Positions 43,205 to 56,900 of a DNA stretch of 64,000 nucleotides are shown here, piece by piece. This DNA comes from Liolophura sinensis (lineage: Eukaryota; Mollusca; Polyplacophora; Chitonida; Chitonidae). The position numbers and the translations under genes were made by a program. Every line of letters begins with the position of its first letter. Position 1 is the stretch's first letter. Location: positions 15,886,017 through 15,950,016 of the forward strand of contig NC_088307.1 in NCBI RefSeq assembly GCF_032854445.1, written 5' to 3'. Under the pieces are notes generated by a model. That model searched no databases, was not told the origin of the DNA, and saw nothing but the letters and a program-made list of their open reading frames with translations.

Positions 43205-43475
43205 GCATCTCTTCACACTGGTGTGACTGCATGTGGTAATGTACCTCATTAACACACTCATATGACTGCTTATGGTAATGTACCTCATTATTAAATTGAT
43301 ATAACTGCTTGTGGTAATGTACCTCATTGTCACATTGCTATGACTGCTTGTGGTAACGTATCTCATTATCACACTGATATGACTGCTTGCGGTAATGTAT
43401 CTCATTACCACATTGATATGATTGCTTGCGGTAATGTACCTCATTACCAAACTGACATGACTGCTTGCGGTTTGC
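43205..43475. repeat. 39-bp minisatellite
   Basis: About seven copies of GACTGCTTGTGGTAATGTAC plus CTCATTACCACATTGATAT. Confidence 0.88.
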
Positions 43476-44121
43476 CTCTTTAGATTTTACAGGCAAGCTT
43501 TCTATGTATGGCTAGTGAATAATAAATGCAACGAAGTAACAAGGTATAAGTGCGAGGCGACCTGTAGCCATGATGGGATAGAGTTACCGTGCTTCTGTCG
43601 CTCAAAGAGGGAACAAGATCACTAAGTGGACCATGCAGTTTGTGCAAGGACGAGATTTCTTTCAGTCTGAACCATTCTTTCGATTAATATCACGCTGTCT
43701 ACATAATCGTGCAAATACACTAAGAATATCATTAGCCATGCTGGCAATGTTCCACCAATGCCGTCATTAGCGTCTTACCTAAAAAGCCTACCCAGAATGC
43801 TAATAATTACCTTATTGGTCTAAACAGGAAATCAGTATGCGACCTGAAACACATTTTAAATTTCGAAGTCTTGGCACGAAACGTGTGATTTTTGTTTCCT
43901 GACAAGTTTTTAAAAACTAAAAAATTTAAAGATGCAAATATAGATATGGCCCACCAGTGGAGGCCAGTGTCTATTGGGAGTGTAAGTCACGTGACTATCG
44001 GTGACCGCCCCCGAAATTTTATATGTCAAAACGGTTATCATTTTTCTGTTTTTACCGCACCTTCACATTTCCGCATTAATTCAATTTTACCAGATATATT
44101 TTTTAGACCAGAGACAAATCC

Positions 44122-44300
44122 ATAATGCAATTGCTAAACTTGGATGTTGACACTGGTTTGTGAAAAGCTATTGCGGATTACAAATACCACTGCTAAACTT
44201 AAATGTTGACATTGGTTTGTGAAAAGCTATTGCGGATTACAAATACCATTGCTAAACTTAAATGTTGACATTGGTTTGTGAAAAGCTATTGCGGATTTGG
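44122..44300. repeat. Triplicated 59-60 bp unit
   Basis: Three nearly identical copies of TTGCTAAACTTAAATGTTGA, TTGGTTTGTGAAAAGCTATT and GCGGATTACAAATAC. Confidence 0.85.
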
Positions 44301-45845
44301 ATTTTACCGGAAATAGCAGATTTCCCAAAATGTTGTCAGGTTAGGAATGTGACTTTCAGTTCCCGTTAGGTCTATACCTAAGGTGATAGGTCACGTGACA
44401 GGGCTAATTCCATCCGCGTAGGCCGTTATCAGGTAGACGCTAGGGTAGTACTAAGATCTGCCGAACTGAAAGCGTTGCACATAAAAGCAAATGGTCCACG
44501 GAAAATAAACACAGAATTTCTTCCTATTATTTTGTACTTGTAAACATATATTTCGCAGCTGAGTATACGATATATCAGCTGGAATCATACCACAGCATCT
44601 TTGTAGCAAAATAAAATTATTCTGGATATGTGCTGATATCCGATGATTTTGTATTTATTTATTTATTTACTTATTTCATTGGCATTCATTGCTGGAAAAC
44701 GTTTCATTGATTTGTCGGCGGTGAGTTGATGGGTACTTGAAAATGAAACAAACTACATGCCTTAATACCGAAAACAGACGAGCATGACTACTGTCGCTTT
44801 TTATAAAAAGCAGAACAATTAAAACAGTCTTTCATTAGAGTAAGATCACCTGTAATCTCCTGATTATGAAGGTAAATACGACCACGTATTCTGATTATCG
44901 GTCTGTATGTGATCTGAAAGGACCTGACAATCAGATTCTTTATGTCCGCAGATACCACAGAGCAAACGTTCTTCTGATGGTAGTTTTATATTATGATGGG
45001 GTATAAATCTGTTCATGATTTAGCGATTATTAATTGAGCAATTTCCTTCGACATGGGATGGTGGAGATGGCCATGGTGCTCTGTGTTCACCGGATGTCAC
45101 CAACAACGTGCAAGATCTGAGCTGTGCAGGGAAACAAACATTCTACAGAGACGCACCAATCAGCCAACAGCTTTGTCTGTCACTCACTATATTCCTGTCG
45201 CGTGAGTGTACATATGGAAAACTAGTCACGCCAGTGAACAGATACCAGTAACAGCATGCTCCACAAACACTGAGTGAACATAATGCAATACAGACCGGTC
45301 TCAACCAATACTGGATCCCTCACAGGATGACGTTAGGACGAAAAGATTGATTGTCATCAACAAATGTTTTTTGCCCAATTGTTGCGGACTAAGGTACTTT
45401 ACTGGTTTTCTATACACGTCGGTGATGCTATGTACACAATCAAAGTGCTAGACGTGAAAACCGTATTCGGTTTGCAATTATTAAATCCGGACGTCGAGGT
45501 GGATAACAAAAGAACATGTTTATCTTTGTCGCTGGTAAATCGCAACTGCATGCTTAAGTTTTCATATATATAATGGCGCAGTAGTTCAGCCTGATTAATT
45601 TGGTGAGTTAGGATAGGATTATGCTCTGAAACTCGTCATCAGAGATACTAGTCATTTCATCTGCATTCAACAAAAAGAGTGTTACATATTTCATAATCAA
45701 ACGAAGGCTTGTCCTGTCCAATAAAAATGGACAAACGCCCACAAAAACCCGAATAAAAGTCAAAAGGATAAGGATTGTCGACACATTTCCACAAATCCGT
45801 CTATATAATCACATATAATTAATTATTTATGTGTTTGACTTGTGT
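44300..45845. other. Intergenic, no feature recognised
   Basis: AT-rich sequence without long open frames, tRNA-like boxes or inverted repeats that I could detect by eye. Confidence 0.4.
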
Positions 45846-45987
45846 TCGTACTCGTACTCGAGAATATTTCACTTATACGACGGCGGACAGAATTATGATG
45901 GGAGGGAACCGGAAAGATCCCGCGGGAAACCCACGATCATCCACTAGTTGCTGGCAGACATTTCCACGCACGGCCGGAGAGGAAAAT
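45846..45987 (-). mobile_element. SINE family 1, 3' half on the minus strand
   Basis: The minus strand reads CTCTCCGGCCGTGCGTGGAA, then the CATAATTCTGTCCGCCGTCG block and TAAGTGAAATATTCTCGAGT. The tRNA-like head is absent. Confidence 0.8.
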
Positions 45988-47824
45988 ATATATTAACATG
46001 TGATATATATACATTTATGATAGCTATAACAAGGTACACAGTGGCTCATTTCAAAAATACTTACTCAACTAAGTTTTATCGTTACAAACGATCAGTATGA
46101 AGAAAATTTGTTCTTCTATTACTTTGCAAAGTTTAATAACTTCAGTCATTAAAACATTAACTTGGAAAATATTTGTTTTCATCAATTATAAAGGTAAATT
46201 TTGAATCTTTATAAACTAGCCTACACTCTCTAAAATATTTACAGCTACTCACGAACTGGAGATATTTTAATTCCTGGTTTATTTAACCATTTTAGTTATG
46301 TTTTAATAACTAGTTGAGAAATGCAGATTATAGCTTCCATCAAAGCTTCACAAGAATGCAGCCGACCCATTTATCGTGATGATGGATATAAACTATGTAA
46401 GGCGATAAGCCAACGCCTAGGGAGACTTTGTGAGCCGAATTTCACGCTCGTCAAAGTGAACCATGACATAGTCGTTATACCTGAATACAGGGCTGGAATG
46501 GGGTCTTCTAGAAAGGCCCTGGCCACATTGTTGTGGTGAAAAGAGTTTATTGTATACAAATCACCATGCAATGTAACGCCGGGACAGCATTCCTCAACAG
46601 AAAGAACTGACGGCCTAATAATGAGACTGGGCTACTGGGGTTTTCTAGCCGGGAAAGGCACTGGAGCGTACACATGCACAGGCAACAACATTGCTAAGGT
46701 GAACATGAGCGAGTGACGATGTGAAGGCGCGACCGGAAGTACACTGTGTCATGCGTCGTAGTATGGGCATGGCGGAACAAGTAGGCGTTACAAAATGGAT
46801 TCGTTTAATTCCGATATTAAGCAAAAGGGCAATTGATAACAAATGTAATAGCGTTTGTTAATTATTTTGGTTGAGTTTCCCCCCAATTCTCCAGTGAATC
46901 TTTGGAGCCTATGTCTTTCAAAAAGCCGGCAGGGAACGGGCTGTTTTGGTGTTTTTGATAAAAAACAAAATTTTTTATTCGTCAGGAGTACATGTATGTG
47001 ACTTCTTTGTGACAACGTCAATAAGGGTTTAATGTATTAACAATACTGGCAAAGGAATATATTTTTAATTGTCGGAAAATAAACCAGGCTGTACATATCA
47101 CTGGCTTTATTAATAAATTGCGAGAATAATATAAATTTGAAAAATATATTACAAAAATCTCACGGAATGAGACACAGTTTAAGGACAAATGGGGAAAATT
47201 TTATTACTATTTTACAACACATTTTGATTAAATCAATTATGAATGCGAATAAGTGGGAGTGGTTAAAAAATAGAAGAAGAAATGTATTAGATATATTATT
47301 CAGATATCACAGATGTTGTCTTCTGACTGATGAATAGAAAAAAAATTTAAAACAAGAAAAAAAAGTCAAGAAGGAAGCTAACAACAGTTTATGAAATCTG
47401 AAAATGATGAACTCTCAGGAATAGTGTGAGTTAGATCTGAAAGCGTATTTGGTCACACTCATTGGATCTAGGTGTTTTATATTATGACTTAAAGTCAGTC
47501 GTTTGTAAGTGTTACGATACGTTGTGTCAATGAATACAGTCTGTAAAATTCTTATAATAGTACTTACGGACTCTTGATCTTATAAAGGATTCTTAACATT
47601 TCGTATCTGTCACGAAAAGACACGTACAACGAAACGTACAACGACACGTACAACGACACGCCAAGGATGAAAGTGATCTCCTCTAAAAAGCATTTTTTAT
47701 TCCCAAGTTTGCCGAAGCTATCTTGAAATAAATGCCTACCACCTTGTCGGGAAAGAAGTGGGAAACCGATTCACTTTAAATACGGAGAATGTTATTACGT
47801 GTTAATGTTAATACACGAGTTTTG

Positions 47825-48085
47825 GTAGCCACTCAATACATTGTATAGGAGTAAATCTTACTCTGTGAAATGTATTACACATTAGTCAATACATTCTACA
47901 GGAGTAACTCTTACTATGTGAAATTGTACTGCACATTAGTCAATACATTCTACAGGAGTAACTCTTACTCTGTGAAATTGTACTGCACATTAGTCAATAC
48001 ATTCTACAGGAGTAACTCTTACTCTGTGAAATTGTACTGCACATTAGTCAATACATTCTACAGGAGTAACTCTTACTCTGTGTAC
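47825..48085. repeat. 54-bp minisatellite
   Basis: Four to five near-identical copies of GTGAAATTGTACTGCACATT, AGTCAATACATTCTACAGGA and GTAACTCTTACTCT. Low divergence implies recent amplification. Confidence 0.9.
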
Positions 48086-48089
48086 TGCA

Positions 48090-50070
48090 CAATAGTTATG
48101 TGGCATGGCGTACAATGGCTGAACTTTCACTGGGGATGTCATTATATTGTGACATATAACTTCAGATAAATGAGACAAAAAAGCAGTCGAAACACAATAA
48201 CACATATGTAACATGGAAAACGAAAAGCTTAGCTATAATGACAGAAAATAAGCTTAATTTTATGTGAACAGTCACATCTTTTTTGGAGAGTTTTATGAAA
48301 CAAGACAGTGACAATATGCCCATTAGGCGTAATATAAACAGGCGCATTGCAGGTAGTTTGACCTTGTCTTTATAAACAACGTGTGAATTCCAATTTTAAT
48401 TATAAACGCTTCCGCCAAAACGACACACGTTCCTACAAGACTTTCCAGGCCTCAGACAACATTTTATTCTCCCTTAAGCTAATCTAATCAAGCTCAAAAA
48501 AGAATTCTTGAATACATTTAACAGAAGTGTTTATGATTTACTGTGGGAAGCTGTGATATTTCTTTATTTAGATTATACAGATTTTTATCATCTCTGTAAC
48601 TGGGGGCATTACTTATCCAAAAAGGATCAACTAAATAATAAAATTAAAAAAAACAAGTAAGAAAAATGACCACTCTTACCACGGTCGCGATGACAGAAAG
48701 CCTACATACACCTTCTTCAGGACAGAAATACAATATGTATGTTTCGGTTTTATAGTCATATTTAACCGCTGTTCAGTCATATAACGACGATATACAGTGT
48801 CATTATCATCCAGATCATTATCAGCCACATAAACTACCTTATACCCCTCACTAATTACAATATTTTCCACTCACCTGGACCAGAGGGCACTTCGCGTATA
48901 GGTAGTAGTTCAGGTAATAATATGTGATAAAGCATCCGGGTCAACACCGGTCCACACCTTGTCGGTAAAACACGTTATGGGCAATATCGCTCATAACTAG
49001 GTGTGAGGATATTTGTATAGATGAATACGCGTGGGCACCACACCCGCAATAATAGGCAATAATAGAGTCCACATCAAAGACCCTCCTTAGCGCTTCACTA
49101 CACGGTGGCCTTTCTTATGCCGGATTTCCTTATATGGAAGCGACACGGTAACTCCGTGTTTCTGGATTTCAAGACATCCGTAAATCCATCGCTAGCCGGC
49201 TGCTGTGACACACGCCCTGTGTTGAAGACGTAACCAAGCTACCTGGCACCCGCTTACCTTGATTCCATTGGCCTCGATTTGGGTCTACTCAGGTAACTCC
49301 CAGATAAATATAGGTGAATGCGGATCGATGTGCTCATAAAATAGTATATAAGAACGCGGGTTTCTCGTTGATTTCCCTTTGACACTAGATGACCAGCATA
49401 TAGGTACGAACAGAAGCACCTTGTACACGTTATGTGTTCTGATCTTATGGTTCAATCTCAATCCCGATTCGAACTGCTGAATGCCTTTGTCACAGACACA
49501 CGGCATAAATTTATACATGAAACCTTAAGGTAAGTATCTAGAGCTGTGCGTTGGAATATCACTCACTATTCATTACCACTGAGCTGGAGCAAATGGGACG
49601 GATATGAAAATAGCAATTCATTGATATGAAAGAACGCGTGCACTCGGGGTCAAAGTCGATACAAGACTGGCCGTGTACAGAGGGTCCTACAGGTAAATAA
49701 GGCGCGGCACAGTCGCTTCAGAAACCGGTCCTGTCTTTGTGAGAACGTCGTATTGAGAACGTATTGAGAACACTTTAAGACTGAGTAAGACGCAAGCTGT
49801 ACGAATTGAAATAAGGACAATAGGAGTCTCTGGTTCTTCGTCGTTGGCCATACTGGGAATATTGAAATGCTCAAGGAAAAAATGCGTCACGTCACGATGG
49901 GCCTGACAGGCCTGTTATATAAGCTCATATCATCTTTCTGAAAGTTTTTGAATATGTCAAGCGCATAAGGATTGAAGCCTGTTCATGTTTTTTTAATGAG
50001 ACACTTTGAAATACTAAAGAATGCACACGAAAAAGATTGCAAGTAATGGCATTTGCATCAGCTTCCACAG
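48090..50070. other. Intergenic, no supported gene
   Basis: Contains short open frames only. One at 48676-48870 (minus) looks protein-like but its splice context puts a stop in frame. Nothing else is recognised. Confidence 0.4.
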
Positions 50071-50074
50071 TGAA

Positions 50075-50305
50075 GACTGGTGCGACGACAGTGTGATTGC
50101 CGACAAATCGTTACAGGTAAAACCGGCCTCTTGTCAGTTTACCTCAGTTAGGGTTTTATTTTAACTATTCATGTAAACATGTAAACTATTCATGTATTCA
50201 TGTAAACACTGGAGAAGTGTTTACTTATACATTCTCCACCACCATAGCTGAAGCAGAATCAGACAATAGCAATGCAGTGATGTTAATTGGAAATTATTAG
50301 GCGCC
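50075..50305 (+). repeat. Dispersed repeat, copy 4
   Basis: Contains GTGCGACGACAGTGTGATTG, CTCTTGTCAGTTTACCTCAG and GCAGTGATGTTAATTGGAAA, plus an internal short duplication of ATTCATGTAAAC. Confidence 0.6.
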
Positions 50306-50309
50306 ACTC

Positions 50310-52200
50310 AAAACGCTGTTTTGTCATCACATTTTATAGACTTTTCTCTATGATAAAAGAAAAACTAGCGTTTGTTCCCAGATTTATATATTTTATTTGG
50401 ACTTCACATTTCTCAAGAATATTTCTCTTTTCCTGCGGTGGTCAGCCTGCAGAATGAGGAAACCAGACAGGACTCGAAGAACCATCGTCTTTAGTCGTGT
50501 ACTTGACAAAAATTATTCCTGATCTCTGCAACCCAACCACCGAATGCCCTAGAACATCCAGTTCTTTTATTTTCGTACAGGTCGAGCTTAAAGTAAAAGA
50601 AAGCTTAAATATGAAATCAGGCTCATCAAAGGACAACTGAAAACTATGCGTAAAAATACGTTCATTTATTCTTCCAGACTTTTTGTTGAAAAGCATTCAA
50701 AGGCTTTCAAAGTGTTGAAAGGCATTCAAATATTTGAATACTTTGGGGGGCTTTATGAGCCATGCTGACGGTATCTAGGAACCCTGACGTCACATCACCT
50801 TTTTTCCTGATGTTCACCAGAAAGAAGAAATTTTTTATCATACTCTGATAGTATTTTAAAAAAAAATGAAAGAATATTTATGCATAGTTTTAAGTGGTCT
50901 ATTCAGTGATGCCTGCTTCGATTTTTAGAGGCTTTTTCCTTTAAGCTTACGATTAAATAATCCCTCTGTATCAATAGACTCCTCTGTTAGCTAATGTTTG
51001 TGGAGACGTTTAAAATGTATGCTATCTATATTTGACACGTACATTATACATGTTTAAATATAGCAGAACTGGTAGCTTTCTATGGAATTAGCACAATATA
51101 CAATAACAAAAATGTACGAGACGGGTTTATGTAAATAGAAGATGTGAAGAAAGCCAGCACAGAGCTAGGTACACATCGTCTTTCCTTGTATATTGACCAA
51201 AGCGGTCTGGGCTTGTGTGTCGTGGCGGAGTGTCTGTATAGAATGACATGTTGTCTGTATATACACGGGTAAGCCTATTCTTAGAGGATACTGTCTGTCT
51301 TGATGGTACGATCACGACTTTCAGTTCTCTAGGACATTCTGATGGCCTGGGCACATTATGTATGCATAAACTTATGACAGAAATTAACAAATGAAAGAAA
51401 AGGGAGTTTTCCTTATTGGATATTTAAAGGAAAAAAACTCCTCAGGGGCTTCCTATTTTTTTTCTCTGATGACAAACAGTGCCATATTAATAATAAGAAA
51501 ATAATAACTAAAATTTTCTGACGTACACGTGTCCAGACTTTTTGCTTTAATCATTGGTACTTATCAGCTGTAGTTGTTTCTTTTCGTTTGACTTCGGAAT
51601 TTTTCTCCAGGGGTATGGCGTATAACAAAAAGTATATGCTACAATTTGCCATAATCTTTTGCAATCATGCAAGCCTTGATACAATCTCGTGGATTTCACT
51701 TCATTTCGTGCGATAGTTTGTTTGCTCTACATGCAGCTTCTATTTAAAAGTCCGTTTCAACATTGCTTCAGCCATTCCCCATGGATTCTCATTCTAAAGT
51801 GAAAATCCTGATGACATATTTGTGGTGGAACGCCCTTCCATTCTGCACCAAGATTGTCTATTTACATGAGTCTGACCAGCCTGTAACAAACCCTTTGTTT
51901 CATTTCAGGATGACTTGACCAACTTTGCTGATATTTCCTTACACTAATAATAATATATTAACATATGTTTCGGTGTTGAAATAATTGTTAATAATACGAG
52001 AAGTAGGGGTAGTATAATTATTGTAAGCATTATTATATAAAAAAAAAAAGTGCAGTGAACGAAGAAGCCTTCTCACATCGTTGATTTCTAATTGCGGCTT
52101 TACACTATTCCCTACAGAGCCTATGTTTGAAATTGCAGTTGAAATATATAATCCATATAAGCATAAAACTTAAGTACTCTTTTGCTAGGCGTTAATCTCC
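50310..52200. other. Intergenic, no supported gene
   Basis: Two minus-strand open frames of 84 and 87 codons (50442-50696 and 51127-51390) have mixed amino acid composition but no recognisable domain or convincing splice context. The rest is AT-rich and featureless. Confidence 0.35.
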
Positions 52201-52202
52201 AT

Positions 52203-52410
52203 GGCCGATTCCACAAAAACCCTTTCCGACTTAAGTTAAAATTAAAAAACTCAGTACATTGCTCAGTTGTTGGTACTTGACGATGAAATTTTGACAAATT
52301 TGTCTTAAGATAACACTAATGAGGGATACAAAATAATTTCTTACATCCCAAAATAAGCTTTGGGATTTCAAATTTTGATTTAAGTCAGAAATGGCTTTGT
52401 GGAATCGGCC
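52203..52410. mobile_element. 208-bp MITE-like element with long terminal inverted repeats
   Basis: Ends GGCCGATTCCACAAA and its complement are perfect, and similarity extends inward for about 40 bp (TTTCCGACTTAAGTTAAAAT against its complement near 52370). No coding capacity. Confidence 0.75.
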
Positions 52411-53430
52411 TCAGACTTAAAATGATGGCGTGGAGACGATAAGAACCACGTCTTTCATCGAGTAGCTGCGTGCATAGGTGTATAGATACAGATGACGGAT
52501 GTTCTCATATTGAAGAGAAGACGGCTCGTCATGCTGGTACAAATTAAACACAAAGGAATTAAACGTGACATTTTGCTATGTACGTGTAATATATTCTTTT
52601 GTGCAATTGTCAGACACCCCGTGTGAAACATCCGCCAAGTAATGCCTTTTTTACATATTATTCAATACAACTATGTTTAAGAAAAATAAATCCCCCTAAT
52701 TTACACGACAATTCTACATTTTGTTCCTATAACGATTCCAATGTCATATAACGCCCCACCCCACGTACCCTATACTCCTGTCCCTCCTGGACCCTTCAGT
52801 TCACGTTGACTCATTTTCTCAACATTTCTCACCCGTGATTCATATCATCGAATGATGACACATTATAATCCTCGAAAATGAAACGCGTGAAAATGTTCGT
52901 CTTATTAGATTATGGTATTCTTACCAAACAGTATGACATTCAAGTACTATTCAGCGAACACATGAAGCCCTAAGCTCTAAATAAACCGAAATGCTAATCT
53001 TACGGATTTCTAAGCGAGTCAGTAAGGTGTTACATGGGTAAAATTGTTCTATGTGGACATTAAGGCATAGAGACAATATCATAAATCATAAAAAATAAAA
53101 GTTGTCTTCAACCCGGTCTAAACTGCACAAAGTTAAAATTCCCGGGCTCCTAAGACGTACTTGAATAACACCATGTATCAACTATGAGGTCTGCCATTCC
53201 AAATCGAACCCTAGCAAAGTGTCTTCCATATTTTTCTCTAAGACATTAATTAAGTTTCGATATCAAATGAAAGTTTGCATTTGTCAACAACCAAACATGT
53301 CCGAGGCCATTTCTAAACGAAGAAACATTTAATTTCTGTTCAGAGAGACGCGGGTGACAAGAGTCTAAACGCTTGTATGTAGTATACTGGTTCGATTCCG
53401 TAATATTTTGGAACTACTAAATGATCATTG

Positions 53431-53766
53431 AGTGAGTGAGTGAGTGAGTGAGTGCTTTGGGTTTAACGTCGTACTTAACAATTTTTCAGTCATATGACGA
53501 CGAAGGAATCCTTAGAGTGCATGTAATGTGCCTCCTTGTCGCAGGACGGATTTCCACCGCTCTTATATCAGTGCTGCTTCACTGAGACGACTTACCGAAG
53601 GCAAGTAAGCCGCTCCGCCCGAGCTATTATACTGATACGGGTCAACCAGTCGTTGCACTATCCCCTTCATGCTGAAAGCCAAGCGAGGAAGTTCCACTTT
53701 TAAAGTCTTAGGTGTGACTCGACCCAGGATTGATCTTGGATCTACCCCTGCCGAAGCGGACGCTCA
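53431..53766 (-). mobile_element. SINE family 2, minus-strand copy
   Basis: Same family as 26841-27190: GAGCGTCCGCTTCGGCAGGG, GGATAGTGCAACGACTGGTT and a terminal CACTCACTCACTCACTCA run. The first bases of the head are lost. Confidence 0.88.
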
Positions 53767-53829
53767 CTTGTGTAGGTAATATTTCTACTACTTCTTGTCT
53801 TTGTTCTAGTGTAATCTGTAGGTTATACG

Positions 53830-53910
53830 CCTTTCTCTACATACTTCCAACTTTAATGCTGGCCGCGATCTTACAAGTCATAAAACTCCATTCAAATAAA
53901 TAAAAATATT
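53830..53910 (+). mobile_element. SINE family 1, short tail fragment
   Basis: TTTAATGCTGGCCGCGATCT, then AAAACTCCATTCAAATAAAT. It is diverged and truncated. Confidence 0.6.
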
Positions 53911-53914
53911 CTGT

Positions 53915-56900
53915 ACAAAAAAAACATGTACCATGCTTCGGTGAAAATAAAACTCCCAGCACTTTATACATCATCTCAACTTCCACAGAGTTAGATCAGA
54001 AGAAGAAATTTTCCGGCAAAAATATAGCCTTAAGGTCACGCCTGAGAAGCTTTGCTCAAAGTAATTTGTTCAAGCAACACTCAAGATCGGTAAATACACA
54101 TGTACATGATAAGTATTTCAATTTAAAATCTAACGAAGAGAACATCTAACAAATTCTCTTCAAACTCTTTGGGTCTCTTCACTTTCTTTTCTTTCATCAT
54201 GAAGAGGTTTATAGATAATTCCGCGGATTACTTACCTGTATAGACTATCAACGAAGACTTTCAAAACACAATCACAGCTAGATTCGTCGGTTTGCTGTGT
54301 TGGGCACTGCGGAAATACCTCATTTAGCGTAAACCCTCCATTATAAAAGTCTTGTCAATTTCACTGCTTCCTTGAAAAAAGTTGTATTTATACATTATTA
54401 TTATAAATGCCGTCCTAAAGATTTAGACGAATTCAGCTGTCTGTCACGTGACCATGTCTGTGCGTCACGCACACACTCGCCCACTAGATTTTCGTGTATT
54501 CAACCACATAGTCTTTGTATATATATAAATACGTCTGAGCGAACCATTCGCACAAAAAAAAGCCAGCAACATTGCACATTAAAATGAAATATAAAGCCGT
54601 CTACACAGGTTTCAAAATACAAACTTAATGACAAAGAAAACCTGGAATGTCTGAAATTTTTCTGATTATGCGTTCACACACTTACTAATGATGCTGTAAA
54701 TGAATTGAAATCGAGGTAAAATGTACACATAAATTTTTTCATAAAGAAACACTGAAATACACAATGGTGTACATGGTATATCTGGGTCCAGCAACTGTAC
54801 AGAAACGGACGGCTGTACCGACATCGACAAATACATTGAAATTTTTAAACTAAAAATATACGTATACATGTTTTGTTCAGACGGAAGGAGAAAGTTGGCC
54901 TTAACTAAGTCTTCGTGATGAGGTATGACAGCCTACAATGGTTAATCTATCACTTCATTACATTGCAGGAAGAGTTCCCATTATCAGTCAGGACCACAGA
55001 TTAATCCCATTTCAATTTTAATTTTCTTCAAAAGAAATTTTTAAAACCACTTAGCACATGAACGGATTTACTCGTCTTTGGTGGAGTGGCAAAAAAAAAA
55101 AACGCTTTGGAACGTTCCGTGGTTTTAAAGCATTTTATAGCTCATTGTCTACAAATGGTTTACAGGAGTCTAGTGATGTATAGGTCTATTAACCCGAAGA
55201 AGGCTTGGAATGTTCTCTGTCCCCGGGTGTTGACCTCATAAATACCTCTCACAAAAGCGCGGAGACAAAATAATATTATAAACGTATTCACTGACAGTTT
55301 CGTTGCTTACTTTTTACGACTCTCTGTAATTACGGTTTATTCACAACAAACGGACGGTTATTGGCGGGGGTGAAGAGTTCACGGGCTTGGGTCAGTCAGC
55401 TTTGAGGAAACGCCGTCTTGCCACAGACGCGTTAATGACAACCGTGAATAGTTGACCAGTCTTCCGTGACGATTCGGACACGGGTCAACCCCAAGCCTTC
55501 TTCGCTTGGTCTAGTTGTCCAGCAGTAACCTTACGAACAATGAAACGGAAGAGTTCAAGTCAATGAAACCTAGATCAATATTTGGTTAAGGATATATATG
55601 GTGTAGGACAGATCACACATACACGCCCATTTCCTGACACAGCACCAATTGTGTCTGGGAAAACACCTCAGATGCAGAACATTTAGGAATAAGAATTAGG
55701 GGAAAAGTGAAACATCTGACCTGAGTATAGCTCATGAGCCAGGAAGTGAAAGCCTGGCTTGGGCTTCACCCCTAGTTATCAATCTACATTCTGTCTAATT
55801 TTCCTGAACATTCGCCATAAAGACGGAACGAGAAGCAGTCAGCAGTTTTCAATGATGCTGGAAAGACGCAAGGCACGTTCAAAAACGAATGACTGAAATC
55901 AGTATCCAAATCAATTTCCATGCTAGTATATAAGTTGACAATAATCCAAATATGTATCTCATTTGCACTTTGATTGCAACTCTCAATGTACCCATTGTGG
56001 CGATCTAATTCAACACGAACATATTGTGTCGGGCTGAAACTTCAAAGTAGTTTCTTGGAATAAGGACGCATATCATTAAGCTCAAAGCTGCTAACTAGAT
56101 TAATAATATAGACGCCGATCGGTTCATTAATCAAAACCATGGGTACAATAGTACACATAACAGAAATAGCGAAATGGTAAATAATATGAGTATTCATTCC
56201 ATGGCATAACAAGTCATTTCACAAAGGGCATGGGTTGTGAAATAAGACATATATTCAGTTATTTGAAATCAGCCATCCTAGCACTTCGTCAGAAAAATCA
56301 TCAAAAAAAGGTCAGCTACGCCAGCTATCATACCGTGAGCTCAACGGGAAAACGCGTTGAGTTACACAACTTTAAGTTTCTCATTATAACCATGGTAACT
56401 ACCGAAACGTTAAATTTACATCCAGGTGTCAAAGAAGGTGAATGGCCGCGTGCTGTTGTCATGACGACCAGGGCCTATATTTGCAAACGTCATATCGTAA
56501 ACCTATTTTAAAGCTTTTTAAAGTCTTTAAAGCTATGGTACTGACGATAATGTCACAAGAAATTACACTTATGTAATAAGGCAAACCTTATAAGGCAAAC
56601 ACAACCGTCCTATTTGGTTAGAAAAGTTGGATCGGTCAGAATTATTGTCAAACAAAGATAGGGATGGGAATACAATGCTAACCCATCCAGAACATGCTGT
56701 ACAACAACACAGCTGTGTGAACTGACATCACTCAAGATCCAATGAGTGTGTCAGTAGCGACCCCACTGACATCGGTGTTGTTCAATGTTTGTGTACAAAG
56801 TTTGCTAGCGGTTGCAAGAGAGTGGCGCATGCGCTGTAAGGATTATGTGTGTGGTGTAAGACTTGGCCTAAACCACCCTCTGATCACTTTCGAGATTTGA

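Noticed and set aside
43205-43475. Regularly spaced direct repeats that resemble a CRISPR array (also 35290-35830 and 17990-19035)
   Set aside because: Units are contiguous tandem copies without unique spacers, in a eukaryotic intron or intergenic setting.
41270-48085. Impression that many minisatellites have periods divisible by three (27, 36, 39, 42, 54)
   Set aside because: Such arrays are easier to notice because they leave long open frames. Others in the window (22, 31, 46, 56 bp) are not multiples of three, so this is detection bias.
48676-48874. Protein-like minus-strand frame (YKVVYVADNDLDDNDTVY) between an AG and a GTAAG
   Set aside because: Using the adjacent AG as acceptor puts a TGA in the frame, there is no homology that I recognise, and no partner exon was found.
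50442-51390. Two minus-strand frames of 84 and 87 codons with mixed composition
   Set aside because: Lengths are expected by chance in 24 kb of such DNA, and no domain, promoter or splice pattern supports them.
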